A stretch of DNA of 64,000 nucleotides, taken from contig NZ_CBDIIJ010000002.1 of the NCBI RefSeq assembly GCF_965279675.1, positions 1,984,001-2,048,000 of the forward strand. Reading direction: 5' to 3'. The notes below the pieces were generated by a model that did not search any database, was not told where the DNA came from, and saw only the letters and a list, made by a program, of their open reading frames with translations. Position 1 is the first letter of the stretch, and every line of letters starts with the position of its first letter. Positions 16,340 to 24,207 of this stretch are shown here, piece after piece. The stretch comes from Mucisphaera sp965279675. GTDB lineage: Bacteria > Planctomycetota > Phycisphaerae > Phycisphaerales > Phycisphaeraceae. Both the position numbers and the translations under genes were made by a program.

Positions 16340-17077
16340 ATGGTTCGACCGGCAGACCTCATCGAAGCCCTGGAACAGGACGACGTCTCGGCCGCCCGAG
16401 ACCTCATCGCCGCCAACGAAAAAGTCCTACACACCTACGTCGGACGCCAACGCGACTGGGGCGTCGAGCTCTGCCTGCCCCTCCACCTCGCCGTCGAAGC
16501 CTGCTCCGTCGAGATGGTCAGCGCCCTCCTCGACCGCGGCGCGATGCCCGACAGCCGCACCCGCTTCGAAACACCTCTTCACGCCCGACGCACCACCCTC
16601 CACTTCGCCGCCGCCCGCGGCGACCTCGCCATCCTCGATCTGCTCCTCAACCATCCCGCCGAAGTCGAAGTCCTCGACGCCGACCAGCGAACCCCCGTCA
16701 CCGAAGCCGCCGCCCACAACCAGCCCGGCTGCCTGGCCCGGCTGCTCGAAGCCGGCGGCACGGTCGATCGGGTTGATCTGGCCGGCCGGACGCCATTGCA
16801 CCACGCGATCCGTGCCAAAAGCGTGGCCTGCGCGAAGATGCTCATCGAGGCCGGGGCCGACGTCGATCATCCCTGCCCGAAGGAGCCGGAAGCCTTCACA
16901 CCGCTGCACCGGTGTGTGGCGGTGGGGGAGGAAGCCTACGGCATCGCCGTGTCGCTCCTCGCGGCGGACGCGGATCGTGCGCTGACAGATCCCCGGGAGA
17001 ACCAGACGGCGCTGGACCGCGCACGGGCGGCCCAGATGCAGAGCTACATCGACTTGCTTGCAGGCGAAGGCAGCTAA
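16340..17077 (+). CDS. Ankyrin-repeat protein
   Basis: 245 residues from ATG 16340, with GGAGCAACC as ribosome site; the frame stays open upstream but overlaps the glycogen synthase start. It is almost entirely ankyrin repeats: PLHLAVEACSVEMVSALLDR, TLHFAAARGDLAILDLLLNH, PVTEAAAHNQPGCLARLLEA, PLHHAIRAKSVACAKMLIEA and PLHRCVAVGEEAYGIAVSLL. It would bind a protein partner in the cytoplasm; no enzyme domain, signal or membrane segment is seen. The strand composition of the whole region reverses inside this gene: the first half has mostly C-ending codons, the second half is G-richer, although the reading frame and repeat pattern run through without a break. Confidence 0.9.
   Translation: MVRPADLIEALEQDDVSAARDLIAANEKVLHTYVGRQRDWGVELCLPLHLAVEACSVEMVSALLDRGAMPDSRTRFETPLHARRTTLHFAAARGDLAILDLLLNHPAEVEVLDADQRTPVTEAAAHNQPGCLARLLEAGGTVDRVDLAGRTPLHHAIRAKSVACAKMLIEAGADVDHPCPKEPEAFTPLHRCVAVGEEAYGIAVSLLAADADRALTDPRENQTALDRARAAQMQSYIDLLAGEGS
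16690..16930. other. GC-skew reversal point (+ strand C-rich to G-rich)
   Basis: Hand counts per 60 bases on the + strand: 11401-11460 has 34 C and 9 G; 16621-16680 has 27 C and 11 G; 16921-16980 has 18 C and 26 G; 17281-17340 has 12 C and 25 G; 38221-38280 has 8 C and 33 G. The skew is independent of gene direction on both sides. A minus-to-plus change along the strand is what a bidirectional replication origin gives. One weak DnaA-box-like site, CTATCCACG (16306-16314), is nearby; no box cluster or AT-rich unwinding element is visible. Composition change is certain; its cause is inference. Confidence 0.8.
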
Positions 17078-17289
17078 AGCAGTTAGATAGAGATGGTGCT
17101 GCCTGCCCCGCACATCCGTCGCCGAATCTTTTGACGCATCCACCCACGCACCTTCAGCAGTCGGCGTTGTCCGGTTACGTCCGACTGTGCGCGTGGGCAG
17201 TTTCAACCAGCGGCCATCCGGCCAGGCGCGGTGGTGACACAGAAGGTCACTCGACCGCCCATTAGGGGCCTCAGAGGGCTGCGGGGGGG

Positions 17290-17895
17290 TCAGGCTTGGA
17301 AATAGGCGGGTTCGTTGCCGGGCTTCCACTTGATGTTGCAGCCCATGGAGGGGATCTGCTTCTCGGCGGGCTGGTCGCCTTGGAGCATGGCGTCGAGGGC
17401 GGCCCGGAGGTCGGCGCCGTGGGCGGGGGTGGTCTCGAAGTCGTAGACGCCCGACTCGATCCGCTTGGGCCGGGTTTCGTCTAACTGGCCGCGGTAAAAG
17501 AGTTTGTGGTTGCTATCAAACAGGAAAAAGTCGGGTGTGCAGGCGGCGGTGTAGGCCTTGGCGACGGACTGATCGGCGTCGTAGAGGTAGGGGAAGGGGT
17601 AGCCGCGGGCGGCTTTTTCTTCTTTGAGCTTCTCGGGGGCGTCATCGGGGTAGGCGTCGGCGTCGTTGGCGCTGATGGCGACGACGGCGACGCCCCTGGG
17701 CTGGTAGTCATCGGCGAGGCGTTTGATCTCTGCGGCGATGTGCTTCACGAAGGGGCAGTGGTTGCATATGAACATGACCAGCAAGGGTTTACCGGCGAAG
17801 CTCTCGCGGGTGACGGTCTGGCCGTCGGTGTCGGCGAGGGCAAAATCGGGGGCGCGGGTGCCGAGTTCGAGCATCGTGGAAGCGGTCATGACCAT
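17290..17895 (-). CDS. Thioredoxin-like/AhpC-TSA family redox protein
   Basis: 201 residues. The N-terminal LGTRAPDFALADTDGQTVTR is the usual AhpC/TSA-TlpA opening, and CNHCPFVKH (C44, C47) is the CxxC-type redox site typical of this planctomycete/cyanobacterial thioredoxin-family group. TPDFFLFDSNHKLFYRGQLD carries the conserved cis-Pro region. No signal peptide, so probably a cytoplasmic thiol-disulfide or peroxide-reducing protein. ATG 17895 is preferred since AGGAAA lies eight bases upstream. It converges on the ankyrin gene with a 212-base gap. It is the first gene in the G-rich arm. Exact substrate unknown. Confidence 0.87.
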   Translation of the reverse strand: MVMTASTMLELGTRAPDFALADTDGQTVTRESFAGKPLLVMFICNHCPFVKHIAAEIKRLADDYQPRGVAVVAISANDADAYPDDAPEKLKEEKAARGYPFPYLYDADQSVAKAYTAACTPDFFLFDSNHKLFYRGQLDETRPKRIESGVYDFETTPAHGADLRAALDAMLQGDQPAEKQIPSMGCNIKWKPGNEPAYFQA

Positions 17896-18248
17896 GGTTG
17901 GATTTCCTGTATGCGGTTCGGATCCACGAACGATAGGCGCGGTCCGAGACGTTGCGGGCTTTCTAACGGCGGGGGGAGATCGTTTGATGAAAGATGTCCC
18001 GATCCGCGCACAAGCGTGACTGGAGGCGCTTTAACCGGGTTGAATCGGGTCGGATTTCGCGCGGTTTTACGCCGGTCTTGCTCGGATCGGTTCGTTCCTG
18101 AAGCAGATCGACCGGGTTTGGAGCGCGGATTCCGGCGCGTCGGACAGGTTTGTGCGCCGGATCGTGACAGCCTCGTGATGACGCTCCAGAGGCGGCGTTT
18201 GCTCCGCTCGGCTCATCAGGTTGAGGGCGGGTCGGCCTTCGGCGGATC
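17896..18248. other. Intergenic region without recognised gene
   Basis: 353 bases between the thioredoxin-like gene (starts leftward at 17895) and the stop of the PEP-CTERM gene at 18249. Long open frames crossing it on either strand have no family resemblance and look like GC-driven shadows. The left part must hold the promoter of the thioredoxin-like gene. No terminator with a T-run, tRNA or repeat was seen. Confidence 0.6.
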
Positions 18249-19004
18249 TCACTTTGTTCGGCGGGTCAGGCTCAGGGCGGTCAGGCCGAGCAGGGCGGCA
18301 GTGGTGGGTTCGGGGATAGGGGTGAGGTCGAGGTGAAGGTCGTCGATGCCGAAGTGGACCTGGCGGCTGGCGGGTGAGTTGCCGGTGTAGCGTGGGGCGA
18401 GGATGAGGGTGCCGTACTGGAGGCTGCGGAAGGGCGAGGTGAACTCGACCGAGACGGGGGCCCACTCGTCGAAGGCGTTGCCGGTGAAGGGGAGGAAGGC
18501 GACGGACTCGGCGTTGTTGAGGGTGCCGTCTTCGCTGAGCAGGACTTCGTAGCCGCCTTCGAAGGAGGTGTTGAAGGTGCCGCTGACGATGGAGTCGCTG
18601 GCGATGAGTTGTGCGGAGAAGGTGTAGTCGCGGACGGGCGAGAGTCGCTGGGGGAGTTCGACGCCAAAGGGCTCGAAGAGGTCGGGCCGTTCGACGGCGC
18701 CGACGAAGCGGTTGCCTTCGATGGCGGTGTTGCTGAAGAAGGGTTCGTTGCCGAAGCTGGAGAAGGTCTGAGTGACGGGGATGCCGCCTACGCCGTTGTT
18801 GGCGTGGGTGTCGGGGCTGGAGGTGCTGGGGTGGTTGTTGTTGGCGAGGGGCGTCCAGGGATCGGGGATGTCGCCGAGGCCGACGCCTGCGTTGAAGGGA
18901 TCGCCAACAAAGCCGGTTTCGAAGCCGGGGTTGGGGATGAGGTTGGCCTGGGCGCTGGCAGCGAAAACGAGTGTTGCCACGCAGGCATGGGCGGCTCGGT
19001 GCAT
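18249..19004 (-). CDS. PEP-CTERM sorting-signal surface protein
   Basis: 251 residues. A Sec signal peptide (MHRAAHACVATLVFAASAQA) is followed by NLIPNPGFETG, a start typical of carbohydrate-binding jellyroll-like exoproteins. The C-terminus is a PEP-CTERM signal: PIPEPTTAALLGLTALSLTR then RTK, i.e. the PEP motif, a hydrophobic span and a basic tail, recognised by exosortase at the inner membrane. ATG 19004 is chosen because AGGAGA lies seven bases upstream; an in-frame start further up has no such site. It is the downstream partner of the next PEP-CTERM gene, 98 bases away, on the same strand. Ligand or structural role unknown. Confidence 0.88.
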   Translation of the reverse strand: MHRAAHACVATLVFAASAQANLIPNPGFETGFVGDPFNAGVGLGDIPDPWTPLANNNHPSTSSPDTHANNGVGGIPVTQTFSSFGNEPFFSNTAIEGNRFVGAVERPDLFEPFGVELPQRLSPVRDYTFSAQLIASDSIVSGTFNTSFEGGYEVLLSEDGTLNNAESVAFLPFTGNAFDEWAPVSVEFTSPFRSLQYGTLILAPRYTGNSPASRQVHFGIDDLHLDLTPIPEPTTAALLGLTALSLTRRTK

Positions 19005-19102
19005 GTGACTTCTCCTGGGTCTTCTAGATTGGGGACTCGGATAGCGTAATCCGTTGGTTCTGGTGCACAAGTCTGACGGTGTTTCGCTGGGTTACGGCCT
19101 GC

Positions 19103-19747
19103 TTAGCGGCGGCGTGTGAGGCCGGTTGCCAGCAGCAGCAGGGCGGCGGAAGCCGGCTCGGGGATCGGGGTGGCGTAGTTGACTGAGAAGCTGGTGCCGG
19201 CGGCGATTTCGATGAAGTCGTCGTCGGAAAGGGGATTGATGGGGTCGAGGCGGAGTGTGCTTTCGGTGATCCAGGTGATGCTGCCGGTCTCGGAAGCGGT
19301 GACATCGAAGGGGGCTCGGGAGCTGAAAAGCAGCGTTTGCTCGTCGGCGGAGGCGTAGATGCCGAAGCTGGTGTTGGCGACAAAGTTACGGGCGGCGATG
19401 TCGCGGTGGATGATGCCTTCGCTGTGGAGATAGGGGGTTAGGGCGGTGTTATCGAAGATGAAGCTGATGGACTGGATGGATCCTGTCGATCCCGGGTCGG
19501 CTGCGCCCTCGGGTTCGTAGAGGGGGTTGTTGGCGACGGTGTTTTTGTCTTCGTAGAGGGGGCTGCTGCCGCCGACGGGATCGCGGACGATCTCGACATC
19601 GATGATGAAGGGCGCGTTGGTGAGAATTTGGGTAGGTGTGGGCTGATTGCCGAGGCGGGCCATGACGTTGGCCTCGTGGACGAACTCATCGGCAAGTGCT
19701 GGCATGGCGAGGGCGGTGAGGATGAGCAGGCCGGCGATGAAGCGCAT
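19103..19747 (-). CDS. PEP-CTERM surface protein
   Basis: 214 residues. Signal peptide MRFIAGLLILTALAMPALA, then a secreted beta-rich domain with no enzyme motif I recognise, then the PEP-CTERM tail IPEPASAALLLLATGLTRRR at the C-terminus. GGGAGAAG sits before ATG 19747, the same ribosome-site style as its neighbours. The spacing to the divergent PEP-CTERM gene at 20009 is 261 bases, which should hold both promoters. Exported and probably anchored or processed by an exosortase encoded elsewhere. Function unknown. Confidence 0.85.
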   Translation of the reverse strand: MRFIAGLLILTALAMPALADEFVHEANVMARLGNQPTPTQILTNAPFIIDVEIVRDPVGGSSPLYEDKNTVANNPLYEPEGAADPGSTGSIQSISFIFDNTALTPYLHSEGIIHRDIAARNFVANTSFGIYASADEQTLLFSSRAPFDVTASETGSITWITESTLRLDPINPLSDDDFIEIAAGTSFSVNYATPIPEPASAALLLLATGLTRRR

Positions 19748-20008
19748 CTGTTCTTCTCCCTGTAGATTCGTGGTTTGAAGACTGTCTTTATGTAAACGTA
19801 CTTGGCGAATGATGTCCCGGCTAGGGAATGTGCGTAGAGATGGGCTGTTTTTTAGGAAAAATAGCTTCTTCTTGATGGGTAGATGTGAGATGATGCTGTC
19901 GGTGGCAGGGTGGGGTGTTTTTGTGCGTTTAGAGAGATTGATGAGGCGGGCGTATCCGTCGGTTTGGGTCTGTTTGGCTTTGTGCCTGTAACTGGAAGGA
20001 GAATTGAG
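19748..20008. promoter_or_regulatory. Divergent promoter region of two PEP-CTERM genes
   Basis: 261 bases between divergent starts, less GC-rich than its surroundings, with T/A-rich patches at 19788-19800 and 19849-19875. No sigma-factor consensus pair stood out on either strand. Regulatory role is inferred from gene arrangement only. Confidence 0.4.
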
Positions 20009-20923
20009 ATGAAGACGCAGACGGTATCGGTGTTGGCTTTGCTGGCGGCGGCGGGTCAGGTTTCGGCGGCGGAGTTGTTTCGGGATGAGATGATCAATGG
20101 CGGGGGCTGGGGCGTGAACGCGACGGCGGATACGCAGACGACGTTTGGTTTTAATTACGGTGCCCAGGGGATTCCTGAGGCGCCGAGCAGTCTGGGTGGG
20201 GATGTGCCGACGGCGGGTTTGCGGCTGGCGGCGAATATCGTGACGCCTGCTGAGGCGGCGCTTATGTCGCTATATCCGTTGGGTCAGAACTTCACGGGTC
20301 AGTATCGGCTGCGGTTTGATGCGTGGATGAACTACGACGTGAACGAGCGGATCAATGGTGGAGCGATCGGCACGACGGAGTTTCTGGGTGGTGGCGTGGG
20401 GTATGACAACGCGTCGACCGATCTTGGCCCGGGTGCACAGCTGATCGCGACGGGTGAGGGCGGGTCGGGCTCGGACTGGCGGGCGTTTGATGAGGGGCTA
20501 TTTCTTCCTACTGAGGCGATGAAGGCGGGTTCGCGGAATGGGTTTGTGCCGTATTACGCGGACTTTCTGCCGGGTGTGGTCCCGCCCGGGGGTCAGGCGC
20601 AGGATGCGTTCATTCCGGGTGTGGCTGGCAGCCCGGGTTTTCAGTGGATTACGTTTGAGTTCAACGTGACGGGTAGTGAGGTGACGGTGAACATCATCAA
20701 GCCGGGTGGGGATGTGCTGCCGATCGTGGATATCCCGACGGACAGTTCGGGGACGGACGGGAACATCATGCTGTTCTACGCGGACTTTTTCTCGTCGGTT
20801 TCGCCTGCTCCGGACCTGATGTTTGGGCTGATCGACAACGTGGTGGTGACGGATGTGATTCCGGAGCCGGCGTCGGTGGCGTTGTTGGGGATGGGCGGGT
20901 TGGCGCTGCTTCGGCGGCGTTGA
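20009..20923 (+). CDS. PEP-CTERM surface protein
   Basis: 304 residues from ATG 20009 (AAGGAGAATTGAG upstream). Signal peptide MKTQTVSVLALLAAAGQVSA; the mature part looks like a jellyroll/concanavalin-type lectin fold (YRLRFDAWMNYD, WITFEFNVTGSEVTVN, LMFGLIDNVVVTDV). The C-terminal IPEPASVALLGMGGLALLRR plus Arg is a textbook PEP-CTERM signal. It is exported and would be sorted by exosortase to the surface or matrix. It is monocistronic and followed by a strong intrinsic terminator. Of the five cluster members it is the only one on the + strand. Confidence 0.88.
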   Translation: MKTQTVSVLALLAAAGQVSAAELFRDEMINGGGWGVNATADTQTTFGFNYGAQGIPEAPSSLGGDVPTAGLRLAANIVTPAEAALMSLYPLGQNFTGQYRLRFDAWMNYDVNERINGGAIGTTEFLGGGVGYDNASTDLGPGAQLIATGEGGSGSDWRAFDEGLFLPTEAMKAGSRNGFVPYYADFLPGVVPPGGQAQDAFIPGVAGSPGFQWITFEFNVTGSEVTVNIIKPGGDVLPIVDIPTDSSGTDGNIMLFYADFFSSVSPAPDLMFGLIDNVVVTDVIPEPASVALLGMGGLALLRRR

Positions 20924-20961
20924 TCGGGTTGGATCTGGTTTACTGAGGACTTGCCAAGCAG

Positions 20962-20993
20962 AAAGCCCGGCCGTTGGTGGCCGGGCTTTTTTT
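20962..20993 (+). terminator. Rho-independent terminator after PEP-CTERM gene
   Basis: Perfect 11-bp stem AAAGCCCGGCC (20962-20972) / GGCCGGGCTTT (20979-20989) with loop GTTGGT and a T7 run at 20987-20993, 39 bases after the stop. Confidence 0.95.
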
Positions 20994-21003
20994 ATCCGCC
21001 ATG

Positions 21004-21043
21004 CGGGCCCCGCTGGGTGTTGGCGGATGTGCAGCGGGGCCCG
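21004..21043. repeat. Second inverted repeat, 12-bp arms
   Basis: CGGGCCCCGCTG (21004-21015) and CAGCGGGGCCCG (21032-21043) are perfect complements around 16 bases. It follows the intrinsic terminator and precedes the pyrimidine tract. It could be a back-up stop or serve the convergent gene ending at 21168. Confidence 0.75.
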
Positions 21044-21153
21044 TTTCTCCCCCTCCTACCCCCTCCACTTTCCCACCCCGCCCCCTCTCTCCCTCTCCCT
21101 TTCTCCTCCTTCCACCACCCCCGCCCCCCTACGCCCCCGGTTCTCTCCCTCCC
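21044..21153. repeat. Polypyrimidine tract
   Basis: About 110 bases with only 11 purines, including 33 uninterrupted pyrimidines at 21081-21113. It opposes the general G-rich skew of this arm. It lies between the ends of convergent genes. Such tracts can form triplex (H-) DNA; no coding or known motif seen. Confidence 0.85.
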
Positions 21154-21167
21154 ATCGAGGGGATGGT

Positions 21168-22115
21168 TCAGCGGCGAGTGAGGATGCCCGCGAGTCCGAG
21201 GGCGAGGAGTGTGAAGGTGGCGGGGTTGGGTATACAGAGGATGTCGAGGCCGACGTACTGGTCTTTGGTGGTGCCCGAGGCGAGACCGTTGCGCAGCCAG
21301 AGAGCGCTGAGCTCGTTGGTGCTGTCCATGAGGTCGGTGGAGAGTGTCCAGAGTTCCTGTTCGGCGATACCTGGGCCATCGGTGGTCCACTGCCAGCCGG
21401 GATTTGGCATCAGTTCGCCGAGGGGATCGAAACTGGTGATGTTGAGTCTCCAGTTGCCGGACGTGGGGGGCGTGATGAGTTCGGGATCGATGGTGAAGTT
21501 AATGGGGACATCGATGGGGAAGTACCAGATTTCGGTGATGAGGAAATCGGATGGCGGGTCGGAGAACTGGGCGTCTTGGATGACGCTTTTCTTCTTGCGG
21601 TTGACGGATTTGATGTAGCAGAGGGTTGAGACCTGAACCTGATTGATGACGGCTTTCTGGGAGCCGGACCCGGTGTTTTTGAGTTGGATCCATTCGCCAT
21701 CGGGTTGCGGACTCAGGGTGAAGCGGTAATCGGTCTTGGTGTTGTTCTCGTAGGTGCCCTGTTTGATTTTCTGGCGCTGGCCGGGTGTCTTGACGAGTTT
21801 GGCGTTGGTGCCTGCGGCGGTGATGGCGTCGAGGCGGTTGAGGTTGTCGCCTTTGATATCGATGGTGACGGCTTTGAGTTTGTTGGCATCGGGGTTGTTG
21901 GTCGCTCCGAGCCAGATGGACTGGTCTTCCTGGAGGGTGAAGGAACTGGTGTTGAAGGTGTCCCAGTAGGGGTTGGCTGGGTCGGGCTTGGCATTGGGTG
22001 GCGCATCGGTGCCGAGGTGGTAGTAGATCTCCTTGGCAGCGAGGGCTGATGTGGCCGTGAAGGCGATGGTGATACAGGCGGCGAGGAGTATCTGGCAGAC
22101 AGCGCGGGTGTTCAT
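21168..22115 (-). CDS. Secreted protein with PEP-CTERM-like tail
   Basis: 315 residues. Signal peptide MNTRAVCQILLAACITIAFT with TSALA ahead of the mature KEIYYHLGTDAPPNAKPD. The C-terminus CIPNPATFTLLALGLAGILT plus RR has PNP in place of PEP, a known variant class of the exosortase signal. The mature region has repeated beta strands but no catalytic motif I recognise. GGGAGAG precedes ATG 22115. It starts 18 bases after the stop of the DUF1566 gene upstream, so the two form an operon. Whether the PNP tail is still processed is uncertain. Confidence 0.78.
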   Translation of the reverse strand: MNTRAVCQILLAACITIAFTATSALAAKEIYYHLGTDAPPNAKPDPANPYWDTFNTSSFTLQEDQSIWLGATNNPDANKLKAVTIDIKGDNLNRLDAITAAGTNAKLVKTPGQRQKIKQGTYENNTKTDYRFTLSPQPDGEWIQLKNTGSGSQKAVINQVQVSTLCYIKSVNRKKKSVIQDAQFSDPPSDFLITEIWYFPIDVPINFTIDPELITPPTSGNWRLNITSFDPLGELMPNPGWQWTTDGPGIAEQELWTLSTDLMDSTNELSALWLRNGLASGTTKDQYVGLDILCIPNPATFTLLALGLAGILTRR

Positions 22116-22133
22116 GGTGGCTCTCCCAGTTGG

Positions 22134-23231
22134 CTAGCCGTCTTGGCGGCGGCGGGTTGTTGAGATGGCGAGGAGTTTGGTCAGCAGCCAGGCGGTGGTG
22201 GTGGGTTCGGGGATGGGGGTGAGGGTGACATCGCTGAGGTAGGCGACTTTGCCGGCGGCGTGGTCGTCGAGGGTGAAGCGGAGCTGGGTGCTGGTGAGGT
22301 TGAGGCGTGCGGGCTGATCGATGGTGATCGTGCGGGTGACTAGTCCGGGGGTGGTGTTTGGGACGTGGTCGATCTGCTGGTTGTTGAGGTAGACCGTCAG
22401 GTCCTGGCCCCAGGTTTCGGACATGTCGACCTGGTAGGAGAAGATGAAGGGGCTGGCTGGGGTATCGAGTTGCTGGTGGAGGTGGATGGCGGAGCCGGTG
22501 GTGAGTTTGACCCGGTTGCGGCCGAGGTGGTGGGCGAGGGTGGCGGTTCCGCGGCCGGAGGCGTCCCATCCCTGGAGGGTGTTGAGGGCGCCGCCTATGA
22601 GTTTGTTGTCGTAGTCAGGGGTGATCTGGTTTAAGACATCACCTCGGCGGACGGGCCAGGGGATGTAGTTGCCGCCAAGGTCGCCGTAGTAGTGGACGCG
22701 GGTTTGTGTGGGTCCGGCGTAGGTGTAGTACCAGGTCTGGTTCGAATGGGCTCGGTCGCTGGCGTGCCAGTAGCCGGTGTTGGGGCTGATGTTGTGGAAG
22801 GGGCCGTTGTTGGAGAGGGCGGATGCGCCCTGGTGGTGGTTGCCGAGTGAGACTTCGAGGAGGGTTTCGACGTCGAGTTCGTAGGAGGCGTAGTGCTGGT
22901 GGGGGAGTCGCCAGTCGTCGAAGCCGGCGTAGACGAGGTTGTTGACGAAGGATCTGGCGGCGGCGAGGTGCATCTGGCCGTCGGCGTCGTAGCCGGAGGT
23001 TTGGGCGTAATTGGCGTCCTGGAGCCAGGTCAGCCCCGTGCCCGTGTCGTAGATGAGGCCGTGTCCGCGGTCGAGCAGGGCTGCGTGTGTCTGAGAGAGA
23101 GACCCTGCTGCGAGGAGCATGGCGGCGACGGCTTGTGTGCATCTACGGCTGGACCTGGTTCCCTTCTCCTGGGCACGGGGAGCGGACCTGGCGTTTGGTT
23201 GGGGTGGCGGGTTGTGGGTGTCGGCGGGCAT
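22134..23231 (-). CDS. PEP-CTERM protein with DUF1566-like domain
   Basis: About 365 residues. The mature N-terminus LLDRGHGLIYDTGTGLTWLQ and FDDWRLPHQHYASYELD match DUF1566 (Lcl-like) domains, whose WRLP pattern is diagnostic. The tail IPEPTTTAWLLTKLLAISTT plus RRRQDG is the PEP-CTERM signal. A signal-peptide-like CTQAVAAMLLAAGSLSQTHA follows a long basic leader, so the start is doubtful: ATG 23231 and TTG 23243 are in frame, yet the best ribosome site, AGGAGAAGGG at 23161-23170, lies inside the frame without an in-frame ATG after it. A substituted start codon or a sequence error there is possible. First gene of a two-gene unit. Confidence 0.78.
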   Translation of the reverse strand: MPADTHNPPPQPNARSAPRAQEKGTRSSRRCTQAVAAMLLAAGSLSQTHAALLDRGHGLIYDTGTGLTWLQDANYAQTSGYDADGQMHLAAARSFVNNLVYAGFDDWRLPHQHYASYELDVETLLEVSLGNHHQGASALSNNGPFHNISPNTGYWHASDRAHSNQTWYYTYAGPTQTRVHYYGDLGGNYIPWPVRRGDVLNQITPDYDNKLIGGALNTLQGWDASGRGTATLAHHLGRNRVKLTTGSAIHLHQQLDTPASPFIFSYQVDMSETWGQDLTVYLNNQQIDHVPNTTPGLVTRTITIDQPARLNLTSTQLRFTLDDHAAGKVAYLSDVTLTPIPEPTTTAWLLTKLLAISTTRRRQDG

Positions 23232-23444
23232 GGTGGATCCCAAGCGGATGTCTTTGGGATAATTAAGTCTTTAGTTTAGGTGCGCGCCGGGGTGTGTCGA
23301 TGCGGATTTATCCGTAAGTGGTTTGTTGTAGGGGGAGTTATGGATGCAAGGGAGTGGGAGGGGGTGGTGATTCGGGGGTGGTGGGGTGTTGGTTGGGTGG
23401 CGGGAGGTGGTTTGGAGTCAGAAGGTTGAACATATGGACTTGTT

Positions 23445-24164
23445 TTATTCGCTTTTGGTCAAGTCTTCCAAAACCGTCTCAATCAATTGAAGCCTACCAT
23501 CAGTTAGGCCATCTATTTTTTTACGGTCAGCAATACATAGAGGTTTGATAAATCTGTCAAGCCACCACTTAAGATCATCACGGAAGAAGAATCGTGCTTC
23601 AGAATGATCAATTGTCTCTGCTAGCCACAATCTCGATATCTTCTCTAGGTGGCTAATGATTACTAGTGTTGAGTAAGAGGGAATATACTTTTCTGTATAT
23701 GATGTGCCCTCTCTCTGTATAACCTCTATCATCTCGCTCTCCTGTTCAATCAATGGAATTGATCTACATGATTCCATGTGTGATCGAACCATCAATTGCG
23801 CAGACTGTATTCGGTGATCTGTCCATTCGTTGAAAACTTGGAGCAGAGTGCTGGTCTTCTGAAGACTCGAGCTTGTTTCAATCTGCTGACGTAGAGCTAT
23901 CGCAGACTTCTCTGAGGATTTTGCATTGGCATTCAGCTCTTTTATCTGATTCTTTAGTTCGCGACTCTGGATGATGAGTGAGTACGCAACTAGTAGTAAT
24001 GCCAATCCACCAAACAGCGCATTTGTAGCACCAAACTGATCACCGAAAGTACCTCGGTTGGATTCATCATCCCAGTAGTAGACTATGGCTGGGGTCAATA
24101 AAAAGAGACAACAGACTATGAGGAGCGTTGTTGTCAGCGCGACCCAAGTGCCAATCGACTTCAT
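23445..24164 (-). CDS. Low-GC membrane protein resembling putative abortive-infection (putAbiC-like) proteins
   Basis: 239 residues. Two hydrophobic helices at the N-terminus (about residues 8-29 and 45-66) are joined by a short loop with GTFGDQFGATNALFGGLA, then a coiled coil (LKNQIKELNANAKSSEKSAI) and a soluble helical C-terminal part. The GTFGD-FG-NALF-GLA stretch between the helices is the feature I recognise from membrane proteins annotated as putative phage abortive infection proteins. GC is 38-47% in three sampled 60-base lines, far under its neighbours, and strand skew is absent, so it looks recently acquired. It stands alone between the PEP-CTERM cluster and groEL. A defence role is an inference from resemblance only. 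Confidence 0.7.
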   Translation of the reverse strand: MKSIGTWVALTTTLLIVCCLFLLTPAIVYYWDDESNRGTFGDQFGATNALFGGLALLLVAYSLIIQSRELKNQIKELNANAKSSEKSAIALRQQIETSSSLQKTSTLLQVFNEWTDHRIQSAQLMVRSHMESCRSIPLIEQESEMIEVIQREGTSYTEKYIPSYSTLVIISHLEKISRLWLAETIDHSEARFFFRDDLKWWLDRFIKPLCIADRKKIDGLTDGRLQLIETVLEDLTKSE

Positions 24165-24207
24165 AAAAGCCTATGTAGCCGTTAAGCTCCATAGGCCTAT
24201 TAGTGTG

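Noticed and set aside
17506..18336. 276-residue + strand frame over the thioredoxin-like gene and the gap after it
   Set aside because: Gly/Val-rich antisense reading of the thioredoxin-like gene; the part in the gap has no motif and no ribosome site.
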